A DNA stretch of 64,000 nucleotides from Candidatus [Bacteroides] periocalifornicus (GTDB lineage: Bacteria > Bacteroidota > Bacteroidia > Bacteroidales > CAJPTX01). The notes below the pieces were generated by a model, which saw only the letters and a list, made by a program, of their open reading frames with translations, was not told where the DNA came from and did not search any database. Location: positions 19,452 through 83,451 of the forward strand of contig LIIK01000006.1 of assembly GCA_001421095.1 (NCBI GenBank), given 5' to 3'. Shown piece after piece: positions 17,765 through 27,526 of this stretch. Both the position numbers and the translations under genes were made by a program. Within the stretch, counting starts at the first letter, position 1, and each line of letters begins with the position of its first letter.

Positions 17765-17894
17765 CAATTGAGATATGTCTAACTGATTAAAACACAAGAA
17801 GGAGGGAAGCTAGATAGACGAAACAAGCACGAGAACTTGGGGGCGGCAGAGGCGATGGATCAATCCCATTTATGGCAAACCAAAAACAAAAGTA

Positions 17895-20800
17895 ATGGCA
17901 AGCATGAGAAGATTCTTACTACTAAGCGTGGCTACCCTGTGGGCCTTCGCGGCGCTGGGGCAGCAGCGTACCGTCACCGGGGTGGTGACGAGCGCGGAGG
18001 ACGGAAGCCCGCTCCCGCAGCTCTCGGTGATGCTCAAGGGCAGCACGCCCACGGGCGTGGTGACCGACCTAGATGGGCGCTACCGCATACAGGTGCCCGG
18101 GCCTGAGGCGGTGCTACAGTTCGTCTACATGGGCATGGCTACCCAGGAGATCACCGTGGGCGACCGCTCCGAGATCAACGTGGTGATGCAGCCGGTGGAC
18201 GTGGCTATAGAGCAGGCGGTGATCACGGGCTATGGGAAAACCGCGCGTGCGGCCTTCACCGGATCGGCCTCCACGCTCTCTGACAAGCAGTTCAAGGATA
18301 GGGTAGCCGCCAATCCCATCAAGGCTCTCGAGGGCACGGTCCCTGGCCTGCAGATGACCACGGGCACTGGGCAGCCTGGCGCGCCGGCCACCATCTTCAT
18401 CCGCGGGCGCAACTCGCTGAACTCGGGCACCCAGCCGCTCTACGTGATAGATGGGGTGCCCTACCAGAGTGGTACAGTAGGCATTCGGGCAACCGAGGGG
18501 GTTCAAGTATCACCTTTAGCCACTCTTAATCCTGATGATATAGAGAGCTACACGGTGCTCAAGGATGCCACGGCTACCTCCATCTACGGGGCGCGGGCGG
18601 CCAACGGGGTCATCGTGATCACCACCAAGCAGGGGAAGCAGGGGTCATTCAACGTCAATCTCACCGCAAGAGTAGGAGCGGAGATGATGCCTGCGTATGC
18701 CGAGGGGTATCATCTAGTGAATACCACGCAGTTTAAAGAGATGGTGGATGAGGCTATAGCCAATTCCCAAGCAGATCCCAGGAGTTGGTTGAATAGGCGA
18801 ACTAGCGGAGGATTCACAACTCTCGAGGATGCAAAGGATTGGGTTTACAGTAAAGTGTTGGGACGTCCTAATCCAAAGGAATGGGCCAATACGGACTGGA
18901 TGAAGGAGGTAACTCGAGTTGGGCTAGTTCAGGATTACTCGCTGAATATAAGTGCAGGAGGGGCTGGCGAACACTCGCTCCGCCACTTCCTCTCGCTTGG
19001 CTATACGAACAATCAGGCCGTAATACGCGGTAAGGATCTTGAGCGTTTTAGCTTCCGGTACAATATGAATCAGAAGCCAACACGCTACTTCCGGTATGGT
19101 ATAAACCTCTCAGCTTCACAGTCCAATGTGAATGCAGGAGCGAGAGGAGGGTATTTTTCTGACCCTATTACCCAGGCACTCTTCTTGGCTCCAATTGCCC
19201 CGGTGCGCACAGCTACAGGTGAGTGGAATTTCCAGACATCGACTCGGGAGAATCCTGTAGCAATGCGCTCGAAGTATGGCGATAAGAACCAGTTGGCGAT
19301 TCGTAAATTCTTGTTCGTACCCTTTATCGATATCATCATTCTTCCCGAGCTCGTCTTTACTTCTCGGTTGGGAGGTGATGTTTCTCTGGTTGATGAATTC
19401 GGCTACTGGTCGATGCTTTACTCACAGGGCCGCGCCATGAATGGCATGGGGGAAAACACGAGCAATATAGACCAGCTCTACACGTGGACTAATATGCTCA
19501 ATTACAATGCCACATTGGCCGAACTCCATCATCTCAATGCAATGGTGGGGTGGGAGGCTCAGTACAACCATAGTAAGTATGCCTACCTTGCTGCGAAAGG
19601 CTATCCAGTAAAGGATCTTACAGATGTGAGCCTCGCTGCCACTCCATCATCGGCTTCCACGGGGCGAGAAGAGCTGCGCTTGCAGTCTATCATCGGGAAT
19701 GTTCAGTATGATTTCAGCGATCGCTACTTCATTTCGGGTTCGCTCCGTTTTGACGGATCTTCGCGTTTCCATCCGTCGCATTACTGGGCACCTTTCTGGT
19801 CGCTAGGGGTGAAGTACAATATCACGAAGGAATCCTACATGGAGCCTGTAGCGGGGTGGATGAACTTGATGCTCCGTGCTAGCTACGGTACATCGGGTAA
19901 TCAAGCTGTGGGCAGCGGGTGGTACGCCTGGCGTGACCTCTATGCTTTCGGGCACAGCTACAATAATCGACCAGGTTCTTACCACTACCAGTTTGGCAAC
20001 AAGGAACTCACTTGGGAGCGCACGCAGAAATTCAATGTTGGTTTGGATCTTGGGCTCTTCCAGCGAATCAACCTGACTGTAGACTACTACTATCATCTTA
20101 CCGATGACATGGTATTCGAAGTGCCGATCTCCTATACCACAGGGCACAAGACTACTGATAAGAACATGGGACAGCTCTCCAATACGGGTGTGGAATTCAG
20201 CATCAGGGGTGAAGTTATCCGCACAGAGGACTGGAACTGGACTCTGACATTGGTGGGGTCGCACAATCGGAATAGGCTTGAGAAGCTTAGCACAGACAAG
20301 CCTATAGAGGATGGATTTCGGTACTACCAGAAAGGCTATGATATCTACACCTTCAAGCTGAAGGAGTGGGCTGGGGTTGATCCGCAGACTGGGCATGGGA
20401 CATGGATTGACTCTGCCGGTCGGCCTACTGATAAGTATAATAAGGCACCTGAGTCTATAGTGGGTAGCGCGAGTCCGAAATTCCAGGGTAGTATTACCAG
20501 TGAGCTTAGCTGGAAGGGGATTGATCTCTCCGTCCAGTTTACCACTTCGCTCGGAGGGAAAATATACCTAAATAGTGCCCGCTATACCGAACAGTCAGGG
20601 GCTCGGATTGGTAGTAACTACACAAAGTGGGTATATGACCACCGCTGGAAGAAGCCTGGCGACAATGCCCTGGTGCCGAAGCTTACAGTACGAGATGCAG
20701 GGGCTGACGATTCACATTCGACACGCTACCTAGTCAATGGTAACTACTTCAAACTTAAGACGATCACTTTGGGCTATACCCTCCCAAAGGCTTGGGCGCA

Positions 20801-20972
20801 GAGGATCTTCACTAAGGGAATTCGTATTTACGTCACTGGTGAAAACCTCTACACATGGCATAGTCGCAAGTTCCGAGGATTTGATCCTGCAGGAATTGCG
20901 GCTGATGGCATTATGTTTTTCAACTATCCGATCCCAACCACGGTGGTTGGCGGAATCAATGTGAATTTCTAG
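17895..20972 (+). CDS. SusC/RagA-family TonB-dependent transporter 1
   Basis: A 1025-residue outer-membrane TonB-dependent channel. A signal peptide (about 1-22, ending FAALGQQ) precedes a carboxypeptidase-regulatory-like domain (about 25-105), a TonB plug (about 115-235, with YVIDGVPYQ and SIYGARAANGVIVITTKQG) and a 22-strand barrel ending in an aromatic residue (GGINVNF). It works with the SusD-like lipoprotein that starts 30 bases downstream. No glycosidase, sigma/anti-sigma pair or hybrid sensor is adjacent, so the cargo could be glycan or peptide (RagAB-like). The first 110 residues are nearly the same as in the second SusC (22908-25970), while the rest is divergent. ATG 17895 is used; 17904 is equally possible. 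Confidence 0.93.
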   Translation: MASMRRFLLLSVATLWAFAALGQQRTVTGVVTSAEDGSPLPQLSVMLKGSTPTGVVTDLDGRYRIQVPGPEAVLQFVYMGMATQEITVGDRSEINVVMQPVDVAIEQAVITGYGKTARAAFTGSASTLSDKQFKDRVAANPIKALEGTVPGLQMTTGTGQPGAPATIFIRGRNSLNSGTQPLYVIDGVPYQSGTVGIRATEGVQVSPLATLNPDDIESYTVLKDATATSIYGARAANGVIVITTKQGKQGSFNVNLTARVGAEMMPAYAEGYHLVNTTQFKEMVDEAIANSQADPRSWLNRRTSGGFTTLEDAKDWVYSKVLGRPNPKEWANTDWMKEVTRVGLVQDYSLNISAGGAGEHSLRHFLSLGYTNNQAVIRGKDLERFSFRYNMNQKPTRYFRYGINLSASQSNVNAGARGGYFSDPITQALFLAPIAPVRTATGEWNFQTSTRENPVAMRSKYGDKNQLAIRKFLFVPFIDIIILPELVFTSRLGGDVSLVDEFGYWSMLYSQGRAMNGMGENTSNIDQLYTWTNMLNYNATLAELHHLNAMVGWEAQYNHSKYAYLAAKGYPVKDLTDVSLAATPSSASTGREELRLQSIIGNVQYDFSDRYFISGSLRFDGSSRFHPSHYWAPFWSLGVKYNITKESYMEPVAGWMNLMLRASYGTSGNQAVGSGWYAWRDLYAFGHSYNNRPGSYHYQFGNKELTWERTQKFNVGLDLGLFQRINLTVDYYYHLTDDMVFEVPISYTTGHKTTDKNMGQLSNTGVEFSIRGEVIRTEDWNWTLTLVGSHNRNRLEKLSTDKPIEDGFRYYQKGYDIYTFKLKEWAGVDPQTGHGTWIDSAGRPTDKYNKAPESIVGSASPKFQGSITSELSWKGIDLSVQFTTSLGGKIYLNSARYTEQSGARIGSNYTKWVYDHRWKKPGDNALVPKLTVRDAGADDSHSTRYLVNGNYFKLKTITLGYTLPKAWAQRIFTKGIRIYVTGENLYTWHSRKFRGFDPAGIAADGIMFFNYPIPTTVVGGINVNF

Positions 20973-21002
20973 TTACAAACCTAAACAGCAGAGGCTAATA
21001 TC

Positions 21003-22505
21003 ATGAAAAAGTTTTTTGTCTCGCTTTCTGTAGCGTTGGCTCTATGCTTAGGTTTTGGAGCCTGCCAAAAGGAAGCGGAAGTTTTTAGCTACGTAGATAC
21101 GGATAAGGCGTTTGAAGATCTCGATGCAATAGACAACGCCACGATGGGTATCTACCGAGACTTTGCCTACTATCGATTCTTTGGGCGAAATGTGCTGGCG
21201 ATAGGTGACATGGCAGGACGCACTGGCGTTGCTTCCGCATCGGCAGGCCACTTTGTCGCTATTAACGACTACACATTCAATGAGCGAACCCAGGATCTCG
21301 ATCAGGTATGGGACGGTGGGTACAGAGTTATAGCAGGGTCGGTATATGTTATCCAGGGGGCTCAGAAGCTCCTTACAAGATACAAGGATGCGCTTTCCGA
21401 TCCAAAGCAGGAGAGCGAGGCCAGGCAGGCCCTGTGCAGGCTGTACGCCGATATGTCGCAGGCATACGCTATGCGTGCTATGTCTGAGTTTGCATTGCTC
21501 AATATTTTTGCGCCTCCTTACAAAGGGCATCAAGGTGATCTTGGAATAGTCTTGCTTTCCGAATCTACACCACCCGACAAGTTTGCGCATGTATCACGCG
21601 CTACGGTAGGGGAGGGGTATGCGTCCGTGCTCTCATACATTGATAAGGCTATCGCTGCTTATGGAGAGTATGAAGCGAACGCCATAGCCCTGCAGACAGC
21701 CAAAGTGACCATTCCTTTCTACTATGATGCCAACTATTTTGGCTCGGGTGCCATCTATGCTCTTCAGGCTCGCGTTTACCTCTACCAAGAAGAATGGGAT
21801 AAGGCTATTGAGGCTGGGAAAAACGCCTTGCAAGAGCAAGATATCGACCCAACTACGGCTACTCCACTTAATGGGGCTGAGTACCTCGCAATGTGGAAAA
21901 AGCTTTCTACCAATTCAGCAGAGCACATTTTCGTTCTGGCGAAATCTGAGGCCGATAACCTCTCTGCCAATGCGCTAAACACGCTGTATGGAGGCTATGA
22001 AGGTGAAACCCCTCTGAAAAGTAAGGGCTACTTTGCTGCGGGGACGAAAGATATACGCGCACAACTAATTGGCAATGTCGAAAGCAGTAATCCGAACGCA
22101 GAACAGCCGATAAAGTGGGGTGGGATTCCAGGCGCACAGGCAGTAAGCAATATCCCGATATTCCGTGTGTCTGAGGTGATGCTGAACCTGGCAGAGTGCT
22201 ACCTGAGGAAAGGGGATCTTACGAATGCAAAGCACTTTCTCAATTTTACCGCACAGCGGGATCCTGATGTTGTAATGCCTTCAGATGCTAGCGGTTTAGA
22301 GACACTTCTGAAACATGAACGTGTGTGTGAGTTATTTGCAGAGGGCTTTGATTTCTACGATCTTCGCCGTTGGGGCGAGACGATAGATAAGGGAAACTCA
22401 GGAAGGTTTGACCTTGGTAATTTTGCCTACCCAATACCCTCTACAGAAGTCAACTCTGGTTTTGGGGTGGTACAGAATCCCGACACCTTCTGGTCTCCTA
22501 AATAG
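21003..22505 (+). CDS. SusD/RagB-family surface lipoprotein 1
   Basis: A 500-residue lipoprotein with signal peptide and lipobox ending LGFGAC (Cys near residue 20). The body has the helical TPR-like SusD fold: EARQALCRLYADMSQAYAMRAMSEFALL, then AIYALQARVYLYQEEWDKAIEAGKNAL, and the C-terminal FRVSEVMLNLAECYLRKGD with LFAEGFDFYDLRRWG. It forms the lid over the upstream SusC channel and captures substrate at the cell surface. Last gene of the operon, followed by a terminator. Confidence 0.93.
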   Translation: MKKFFVSLSVALALCLGFGACQKEAEVFSYVDTDKAFEDLDAIDNATMGIYRDFAYYRFFGRNVLAIGDMAGRTGVASASAGHFVAINDYTFNERTQDLDQVWDGGYRVIAGSVYVIQGAQKLLTRYKDALSDPKQESEARQALCRLYADMSQAYAMRAMSEFALLNIFAPPYKGHQGDLGIVLLSESTPPDKFAHVSRATVGEGYASVLSYIDKAIAAYGEYEANAIALQTAKVTIPFYYDANYFGSGAIYALQARVYLYQEEWDKAIEAGKNALQEQDIDPTTATPLNGAEYLAMWKKLSTNSAEHIFVLAKSEADNLSANALNTLYGGYEGETPLKSKGYFAAGTKDIRAQLIGNVESSNPNAEQPIKWGGIPGAQAVSNIPIFRVSEVMLNLAECYLRKGDLTNAKHFLNFTAQRDPDVVMPSDASGLETLLKHERVCELFAEGFDFYDLRRWGETIDKGNSGRFDLGNFAYPIPSTEVNSGFGVVQNPDTFWSPK

Positions 22506-22522
22506 AGCAGGATAAAAAATAA

Positions 22523-22552
22523 AAGCCCGGCAGCTAGTTCTGCCGGGCTATT
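22523..22552 (+). terminator. Terminator of SusCD operon 1
   Basis: AGCCCGGCAG pairs with CTGCCGGGCT across a short loop (CTAGTT), with A-rich bases before and TATTTG after. It is nearly identical to the terminator of the second operon at 27204-27234. Confidence 0.8.
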
Positions 22553-22756
22553 TGCGTCAGGCGGTATTCTAAAAATATCGGGTAGAGAATTCTACCAAAG
22601 ACTAGGGCCACGGCAAAAACCCTTTTAAGCGGTTCTGCTCTTCGCATCGCCCAGGCGTGCTGCGCAGTGTTTGCGCAGGGGACCGCCCGTTTTGGCTTGG
22701 AGGGAAGGCATTTCGCAGCTCATGGGCGCCCTTCCCGGGCAAAAAGGTACCGCGTA

Positions 22757-22786
22757 TTGCCACCTCGGGAAAAATGCCTATATTTG
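22757..22786 (+). promoter_or_regulatory. Promoter of SusCD operon 2
   Basis: TTG (22757-22759), 19-base spacer, TATATTTG (22779-22786). Same boxes and spacing as at operon 1; GTCTAAC follows in the leader. Confidence 0.7.
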
Positions 22787-22907
22787 TACCTGAAAAAACT
22801 GGATGTCTAACACGATTCAGGCGGCTGCGGTAGGAGGCGCGGCCGCTGCGCGCACGAGGAAAAGTGGTGTGAAATAGCCAATGAATGGCAAACCAAAAAC
22901 AAGCGTA

Positions 22908-25900
22908 ATGGCAAGCATGAGAAGAGTTGTGCTACTAATCTTCGCTACCCTGTGGGCCTTCGCGGCGCTGGGGCAGCAGCATACCGTCACCGGGGTGGTG
23001 ACGAGCGCGGAGGACGGGCAGCCGCTCCCGCAGCTCTCGGTGGCGCTGAAGGGAACGACGCAGGGCGTGGTTACCGACCTAGAGGGGCGCTACCGCATCA
23101 CGGTGCCGGGCCCAGAGGCGGTGCTGCAGTTCGTCTACATGGGCATGGCGACCCAGGAGATCACCGTGGGCGACCGCACCGAGCTCAACGTGGTGATGCA
23201 GCCCGGCGATGTGGCCATAGACCAGGCAGTGGTGGTGGGCTATGGCACCGTGCGTAAAAGTGAACTCACAGGAGCTGTGGCCTCTGTGGACAAGGAGAAG
23301 TTGCAGAATGTACCCGTTACCGACATGGTGCAGGCCATGCAGGGGAAAATAGCGGGGGTACAGGTCCTGAGCACCAACGGACGTGCTGGGAGCGATATGC
23401 AGATATCTATTCGTGGTACGGGTTCTCTGTCTGCCAGCCAGAGCCCGCTCTATGTGATTGATGGGGTTCCCATGTCTTCTATGTCCTCGGTGGCACCCGA
23501 AGACGTTCAAAGCATCGAGATCCTCAAGGACGCTGCCTCGGCTGCTATCTATGGTTCTCGCGCCAGCAATGGGGTGGTGCTTATCACCACCAAGCGTGGC
23601 GAGTACACAGGCAATGGCCATATCACGGTGAATTCGACTTTTGGGATTCAGCAACCCGTGAAGCTCCCCAAGCTGTTGAATGCTGCGGAGTATAAAATGA
23701 TTCACGACGTGGCACGCGCAAACTATATGGCCGACATTGCGAGTGGATTGGAGAGGGCTCCAAGGAATCCCAAAATCCTTGATCCGTTGCCCGATCCTAA
23801 GTACGATATCAACTACATGAAGCTGGTGCTACGCAGTTTCTCTAAGTACCACAGCCATACCGTGAATATGGATGGTGGCAATGAGTCGACTCGCTACTTC
23901 ATCTCGGGGAATTTCATGCAGCAGGAAGGGATTGTTAAGCTGGATGAATTCCAGCGTTTCCGCATGCGCTCGAATGTGGATCACAAGTTCAATCGCTACT
24001 TGAAAGTGGGTTTGAATGCCAACGGTCGGATTGTGCATGGCGTGGGGGTAGCTGGAGACAACAATGTCTATTCACCTTGGAGTGCAGCCATGAATGCCCG
24101 CCCAGATACCAACCCCTACGATGATGAGGGGAAGGTGTATCCAACCCCAGGCTTCACCAATCCGTTAGGAGCTTTCCAGCGCGATAATTCAACTGACACC
24201 AAAGCGCTGAACGGCACCTTCAACTTTGAGGTTACCCCCATCGAGGGGCTTGTATGGCACTCTACCTACACGGGTGGATTTTCCACGCAGAGCTTCCATA
24301 ACTTTGACCCACCGTCAAGCCTTAGAGGAACGGTCAATAAGATTCCTAAAGGGTTCGCTGTTTACATGACAGACATCCAGATGATCTACCAGCTAGAGAA
24401 TACGGTAAACTACTCTGGGATTGCCTTTGACGACAAGTTCAGCTATACGGCGCTAGTGGGGCATTCGTTCTACAAGTCGATGCTTGAGCATTCTGAGGTA
24501 GGAGGAGAAGGCTTCTCCACTGACGATATCAAATGGCTGGATGCGGCAGGCAAGATTACGGGGGGGGGGAGCAATCGCTCTAGCTCTGCGCTGGAATCCT
24601 ACTTCTCCCGTCTGCAGCTAGGGTGGGATAGGAAGTACAACCTCATGCTCTCGATACGTGCCGATGGAACATCTCGCTTTGCCAAGAAGAATCGCTGGGG
24701 CGTTTTCCCGGCGGCTTCGGCAGGCTGGAATCTACACGAAGAGGAATTCATGAAGTTCGGTTGGCTCAATGAGCTGAAAGTCAGAGTATCATATGGGCTC
24801 ACAGGTAACCAGGCTGGTATCTCAACCAATTTGGCTCAAGATCTGCTCGCGGGTGGCTATAACCAGGGGGGGAGAGCGGGCTTAGCAGCCAGGAGGCTCT
24901 ACAATCCCAATCTTCATTGGGAAAAGGGCCATTCGGCCAATATCGGGATTGATTTTTCCGCACTGGATAATCGTATCGACTTCAGCGTAGATCTTTACCA
25001 TAAGATCACCACAGATCTACTCTACGCGATCAATGTTCCCCAGGAGTCAGGCTATACGACCATGGCTTCCAATGATGGTGGTAAAATCCGCAACCGCGGT
25101 GTGGAAGTGAGTGTGAATGGTGTACCCTACCAAAGCGAAGATCGCAAGATTCGCTGGACTGTATCGGCCAATTTCACCTACAACGAGAACCGTGTGCTAG
25201 AGCTTGGCAACAAGAAGGGGTATTACACCACGGGCTTTGCCAGCATTGTAAAGCAAGGGCATCCTCTTGGGAGCTTCTACCTTCTAGAGGCTTTGGGGAT
25301 AGCGAAGGAGCCTTATTACTACTCGTCCTATGTGGATGAAAATGGGCGCGTACAGCAGAAGGTGGTTCAGCCTGGGGATGTGATCTATCGCGACGTGAAT
25401 GGCGATGGGAAGATTGACGATAATGACAATGTGCTTTTCCGTGGTGGCGTGGCGCCAATATTTGGGGGATTCAGCACGGCACTCGATTGCTATGGTTTCG
25501 ATCTATCGCTGAATTTCCAGTATGCTATTGGGCGTAAAATCTACGCGATGTATCGTGAAGATCAACGCACCGGCGCGCCTAAAGGGGGCCCATCATACTC
25601 GCATAACATGGATAAAGGGCAGCTGGATTACTGGTCTCCCAGCAACCCCAATGCGAAAAATCCGAGGCCTTACCTCAATGGGACTGCTGCTACGTGGAAT
25701 AACCTACGGAGCAGTCGCAACCTCGAGAAGGGTGACTACCTACGTTGCCAAGACATCACGCTCGGTTACACATTTACTAAAACGTTCAAGATTCCATACA
25801 TTCAGCAGCTACGGCTCTACGCGCAGGTTCGCAATGCCTTCACGGTAACTCCATACACCGGGCTGGATCCCGAGGGGCAGAATGATACCGATCCGGTTTA

Positions 25901-25970
25901 TGCCGGGTTTGATCAGCATGGGATACCCAATATGCGTGTCTATGCCGTTGGCCTTAACATCAAATTCTAA
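22908..25970 (+). CDS. SusC/RagA-family TonB-dependent transporter 2
   Basis: A 1020-residue SusC homologue. Signal peptide (ending FAALGQQ), carboxypeptidase-regulatory-like domain, plug (YVIDGVPMSS, AIYGSRASNGVVLITTKRG) and barrel ending in GLNIKF. An EF-hand-like DVNGDGKIDDND lies in the last third, a common feature of SusC barrels. The start at 22908 is chosen by alignment with the first SusC, where the bases upstream of the matching ATG are out of frame; an in-frame ATG at 22881 would add nine residues. The N-terminal 110 residues nearly match SusC 1 at DNA and protein level. Stop is 18 bases before SusD 2. Confidence 0.93.
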   Translation: MASMRRVVLLIFATLWAFAALGQQHTVTGVVTSAEDGQPLPQLSVALKGTTQGVVTDLEGRYRITVPGPEAVLQFVYMGMATQEITVGDRTELNVVMQPGDVAIDQAVVVGYGTVRKSELTGAVASVDKEKLQNVPVTDMVQAMQGKIAGVQVLSTNGRAGSDMQISIRGTGSLSASQSPLYVIDGVPMSSMSSVAPEDVQSIEILKDAASAAIYGSRASNGVVLITTKRGEYTGNGHITVNSTFGIQQPVKLPKLLNAAEYKMIHDVARANYMADIASGLERAPRNPKILDPLPDPKYDINYMKLVLRSFSKYHSHTVNMDGGNESTRYFISGNFMQQEGIVKLDEFQRFRMRSNVDHKFNRYLKVGLNANGRIVHGVGVAGDNNVYSPWSAAMNARPDTNPYDDEGKVYPTPGFTNPLGAFQRDNSTDTKALNGTFNFEVTPIEGLVWHSTYTGGFSTQSFHNFDPPSSLRGTVNKIPKGFAVYMTDIQMIYQLENTVNYSGIAFDDKFSYTALVGHSFYKSMLEHSEVGGEGFSTDDIKWLDAAGKITGGGSNRSSSALESYFSRLQLGWDRKYNLMLSIRADGTSRFAKKNRWGVFPAASAGWNLHEEEFMKFGWLNELKVRVSYGLTGNQAGISTNLAQDLLAGGYNQGGRAGLAARRLYNPNLHWEKGHSANIGIDFSALDNRIDFSVDLYHKITTDLLYAINVPQESGYTTMASNDGGKIRNRGVEVSVNGVPYQSEDRKIRWTVSANFTYNENRVLELGNKKGYYTTGFASIVKQGHPLGSFYLLEALGIAKEPYYYSSYVDENGRVQQKVVQPGDVIYRDVNGDGKIDDNDNVLFRGGVAPIFGGFSTALDCYGFDLSLNFQYAIGRKIYAMYREDQRTGAPKGGPSYSHNMDKGQLDYWSPSNPNAKNPRPYLNGTAATWNNLRSSRNLEKGDYLRCQDITLGYTFTKTFKIPYIQQLRLYAQVRNAFTVTPYTGLDPEGQNDTDPVYAGFDQHGIPNMRVYAVGLNIKF

Positions 25971-25988
25971 TTAGGAGGAGCGTTAGCA

Positions 25989-27185
25989 ATGAAGAAGAAG
26001 AATTTTATAGCGTTGCTTGCGGTAGGGTGCCTTCTACTTCCGTCCCTATTCTCGAGCTGCTCAAAGGAACTCGATATCCATTCTGAGGTCGCTATTGATG
26101 CCAATACTAAACTCTCGCCAGAGGTGGAAGAAGCCCTCCTGGTTGGGCTTTATCAATGTATCATGTCTCCATCTAGGCAAGGCTATTGGAACATCATGAC
26201 CTCCGAAATATTCAGCGATAACCTAGAGTTGCTGAATGCCCAGTGGTTTCAGGTTCAGAATATGTTCAACCACGAGATTCCAGCCAATGATATCTTGCTC
26301 AGCTATAGCTATTTTGGGTACTACACCGCTATAAGCCGTGCGAATAAAATCATTAGCCGGAGTGCATCGGAGGCGGTGAAGGCCAAGGCTCGCTACTGCC
26401 GCGCCTTAAGCTACCTTCGTCTTTACGATATTTTCACAGAGGCTCCTATAGCCCGTGAAACCGACGATCCCAAAGCGCTGCTACCCAAGGCCTCCCCAGA
26501 CGATCTATTTGCCTACATGATTGAGGACCTGAAGGTTGCGGCGGAAAGTGCGCCCGAATTTCAGAAAGGTGGTTTCACTGCTCCTACCCGTGAGGCGGCG
26601 TGGGCTCTACTTGCCCGCATCTACTACCTGATGGATAACAAAGCTGAGGCTGGGCAGTGGGCTGAGCGGGTCATCAGTTCGAGGAGTTTTACCATTGCGG
26701 AAAATCCTGCGCAGTACGATGGAGAGCTGATTTTTGCACTTAGAGGTACGAAGCAAGACGGAGATGGGGCTTGGGGGGCGATAATGTCATCTTCCCTCAT
26801 CAGCTGGAACTGCTTTGGGGTGAGCCAGAGCCTCTATGATCTCGTAAAGCCAGGCGATAAACGTAGCGTACTCTTCAGGAAGGAAAAGATTACGAGCGAC
26901 GGTGCTACAGCCATATTCTCTACGAAGTACTCTAGGGAAGAGGATTCCGATCTTATCATATCGCGTATATCTGAGATGTACCTTATCTCAGCCTGGGCGG
27001 GGAATGCAGCGCGTCTTACCGATTTTCAAAAAGTAAGGAACTCACACCTTTCGCTTGCGGATGAACGTCGGCTAGAGCTATCGTTTGAGTGGTGTCGCTG
27101 GCTAGATCTTAAAAAGGCGGGTGAAACCTACCGGCCACCCTATCCACAGCGGGCCGCAGAGGAAAATCCTAATCTAAATAACTAG
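25989..27185 (+). CDS. SusD/RagB-family surface lipoprotein 2
   Basis: A 398-residue lipoprotein, clearly shorter than most SusD proteins. It has a signal peptide and lipobox (LFSSC, Cys near residue 24), helical repeats (AKARYCRALSYLRLYDIF, then AAWALLARIYYLMDNKAEA) and a C-terminal RLELSFEWCRWLDLKKAG. No frameshift is evident, so it looks like a compact intact member. An AGGAGG at 25973-25978 lies 10 bases before the ATG, a good Shine-Dalgarno match that is uncommon in this phylum. It pairs with the upstream SusC. Confidence 0.9.
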   Translation: MKKKNFIALLAVGCLLLPSLFSSCSKELDIHSEVAIDANTKLSPEVEEALLVGLYQCIMSPSRQGYWNIMTSEIFSDNLELLNAQWFQVQNMFNHEIPANDILLSYSYFGYYTAISRANKIISRSASEAVKAKARYCRALSYLRLYDIFTEAPIARETDDPKALLPKASPDDLFAYMIEDLKVAAESAPEFQKGGFTAPTREAAWALLARIYYLMDNKAEAGQWAERVISSRSFTIAENPAQYDGELIFALRGTKQDGDGAWGAIMSSSLISWNCFGVSQSLYDLVKPGDKRSVLFRKEKITSDGATAIFSTKYSREEDSDLIISRISEMYLISAWAGNAARLTDFQKVRNSHLSLADERRLELSFEWCRWLDLKKAGETYRPPYPQRAAEENPNLNN

Positions 27186-27203
27186 GATTTTGATAGAAAG
27201 TGT

Positions 27204-27234
27204 AAGAGCCCGGCAGCCTAGCTGCCGGGCTCTT
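27204..27234 (+). terminator. Terminator of SusCD operon 2
   Basis: AAGAGCCCGGCAG pairs with CTGCCGGGCTCTT around CCTAG. It shares the GCCCGGCAG/CTGCCGGGC stem with the terminator at 22523-22552, so promoter, N-terminus and terminator all correspond between the two operons. Confidence 0.8.
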
Positions 27235-27474
27235 GCGTTGCGTGGCTCCCTGTGGGTATGCTGAGTAATTGACTTGAAGAGGGCGCTGGGATAAATCTAA
27301 ATGGCATGGCTATCTGAATCGTTACGATCTTCGGTAATCGTAAGGATCCCTTCAAAGTGTTCTGAATGGGAGAGGAGCTACCAGGGAGGTGTATGTGGGG
27401 CTTTTCGGCGGTCTTCCCAAGTGGCCCTGGATGCTGGGTGAATGTCTAGCTACAGATTCCCCCGGATTCCCCGC

Positions 27475-27504
27475 TTGGCGTTTCCCGAAAAATCCCTACC
27501 TTTG
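27475..27504 (+). promoter_or_regulatory. Promoter of the universal stress gene
   Basis: TTG (27475-27477), 19-base spacer, TACCTTTG (27497-27504). The predicted transcript start near 27511 rules out the upstream in-frame start at 27389 and fixes the ATG at 27527. Confidence 0.7.
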
Positions 27505-27526
27505 CGCAACCATTAATGTAACCTAT

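Noticed and set aside
17735..27234. A full polysaccharide utilisation locus around the SusCD pairs
   Set aside because: No glycoside hydrolase, lyase, sulfatase, ECF sigma/anti-sigma or hybrid sensor gene is adjacent; only the two transporter/lipoprotein pairs are present.
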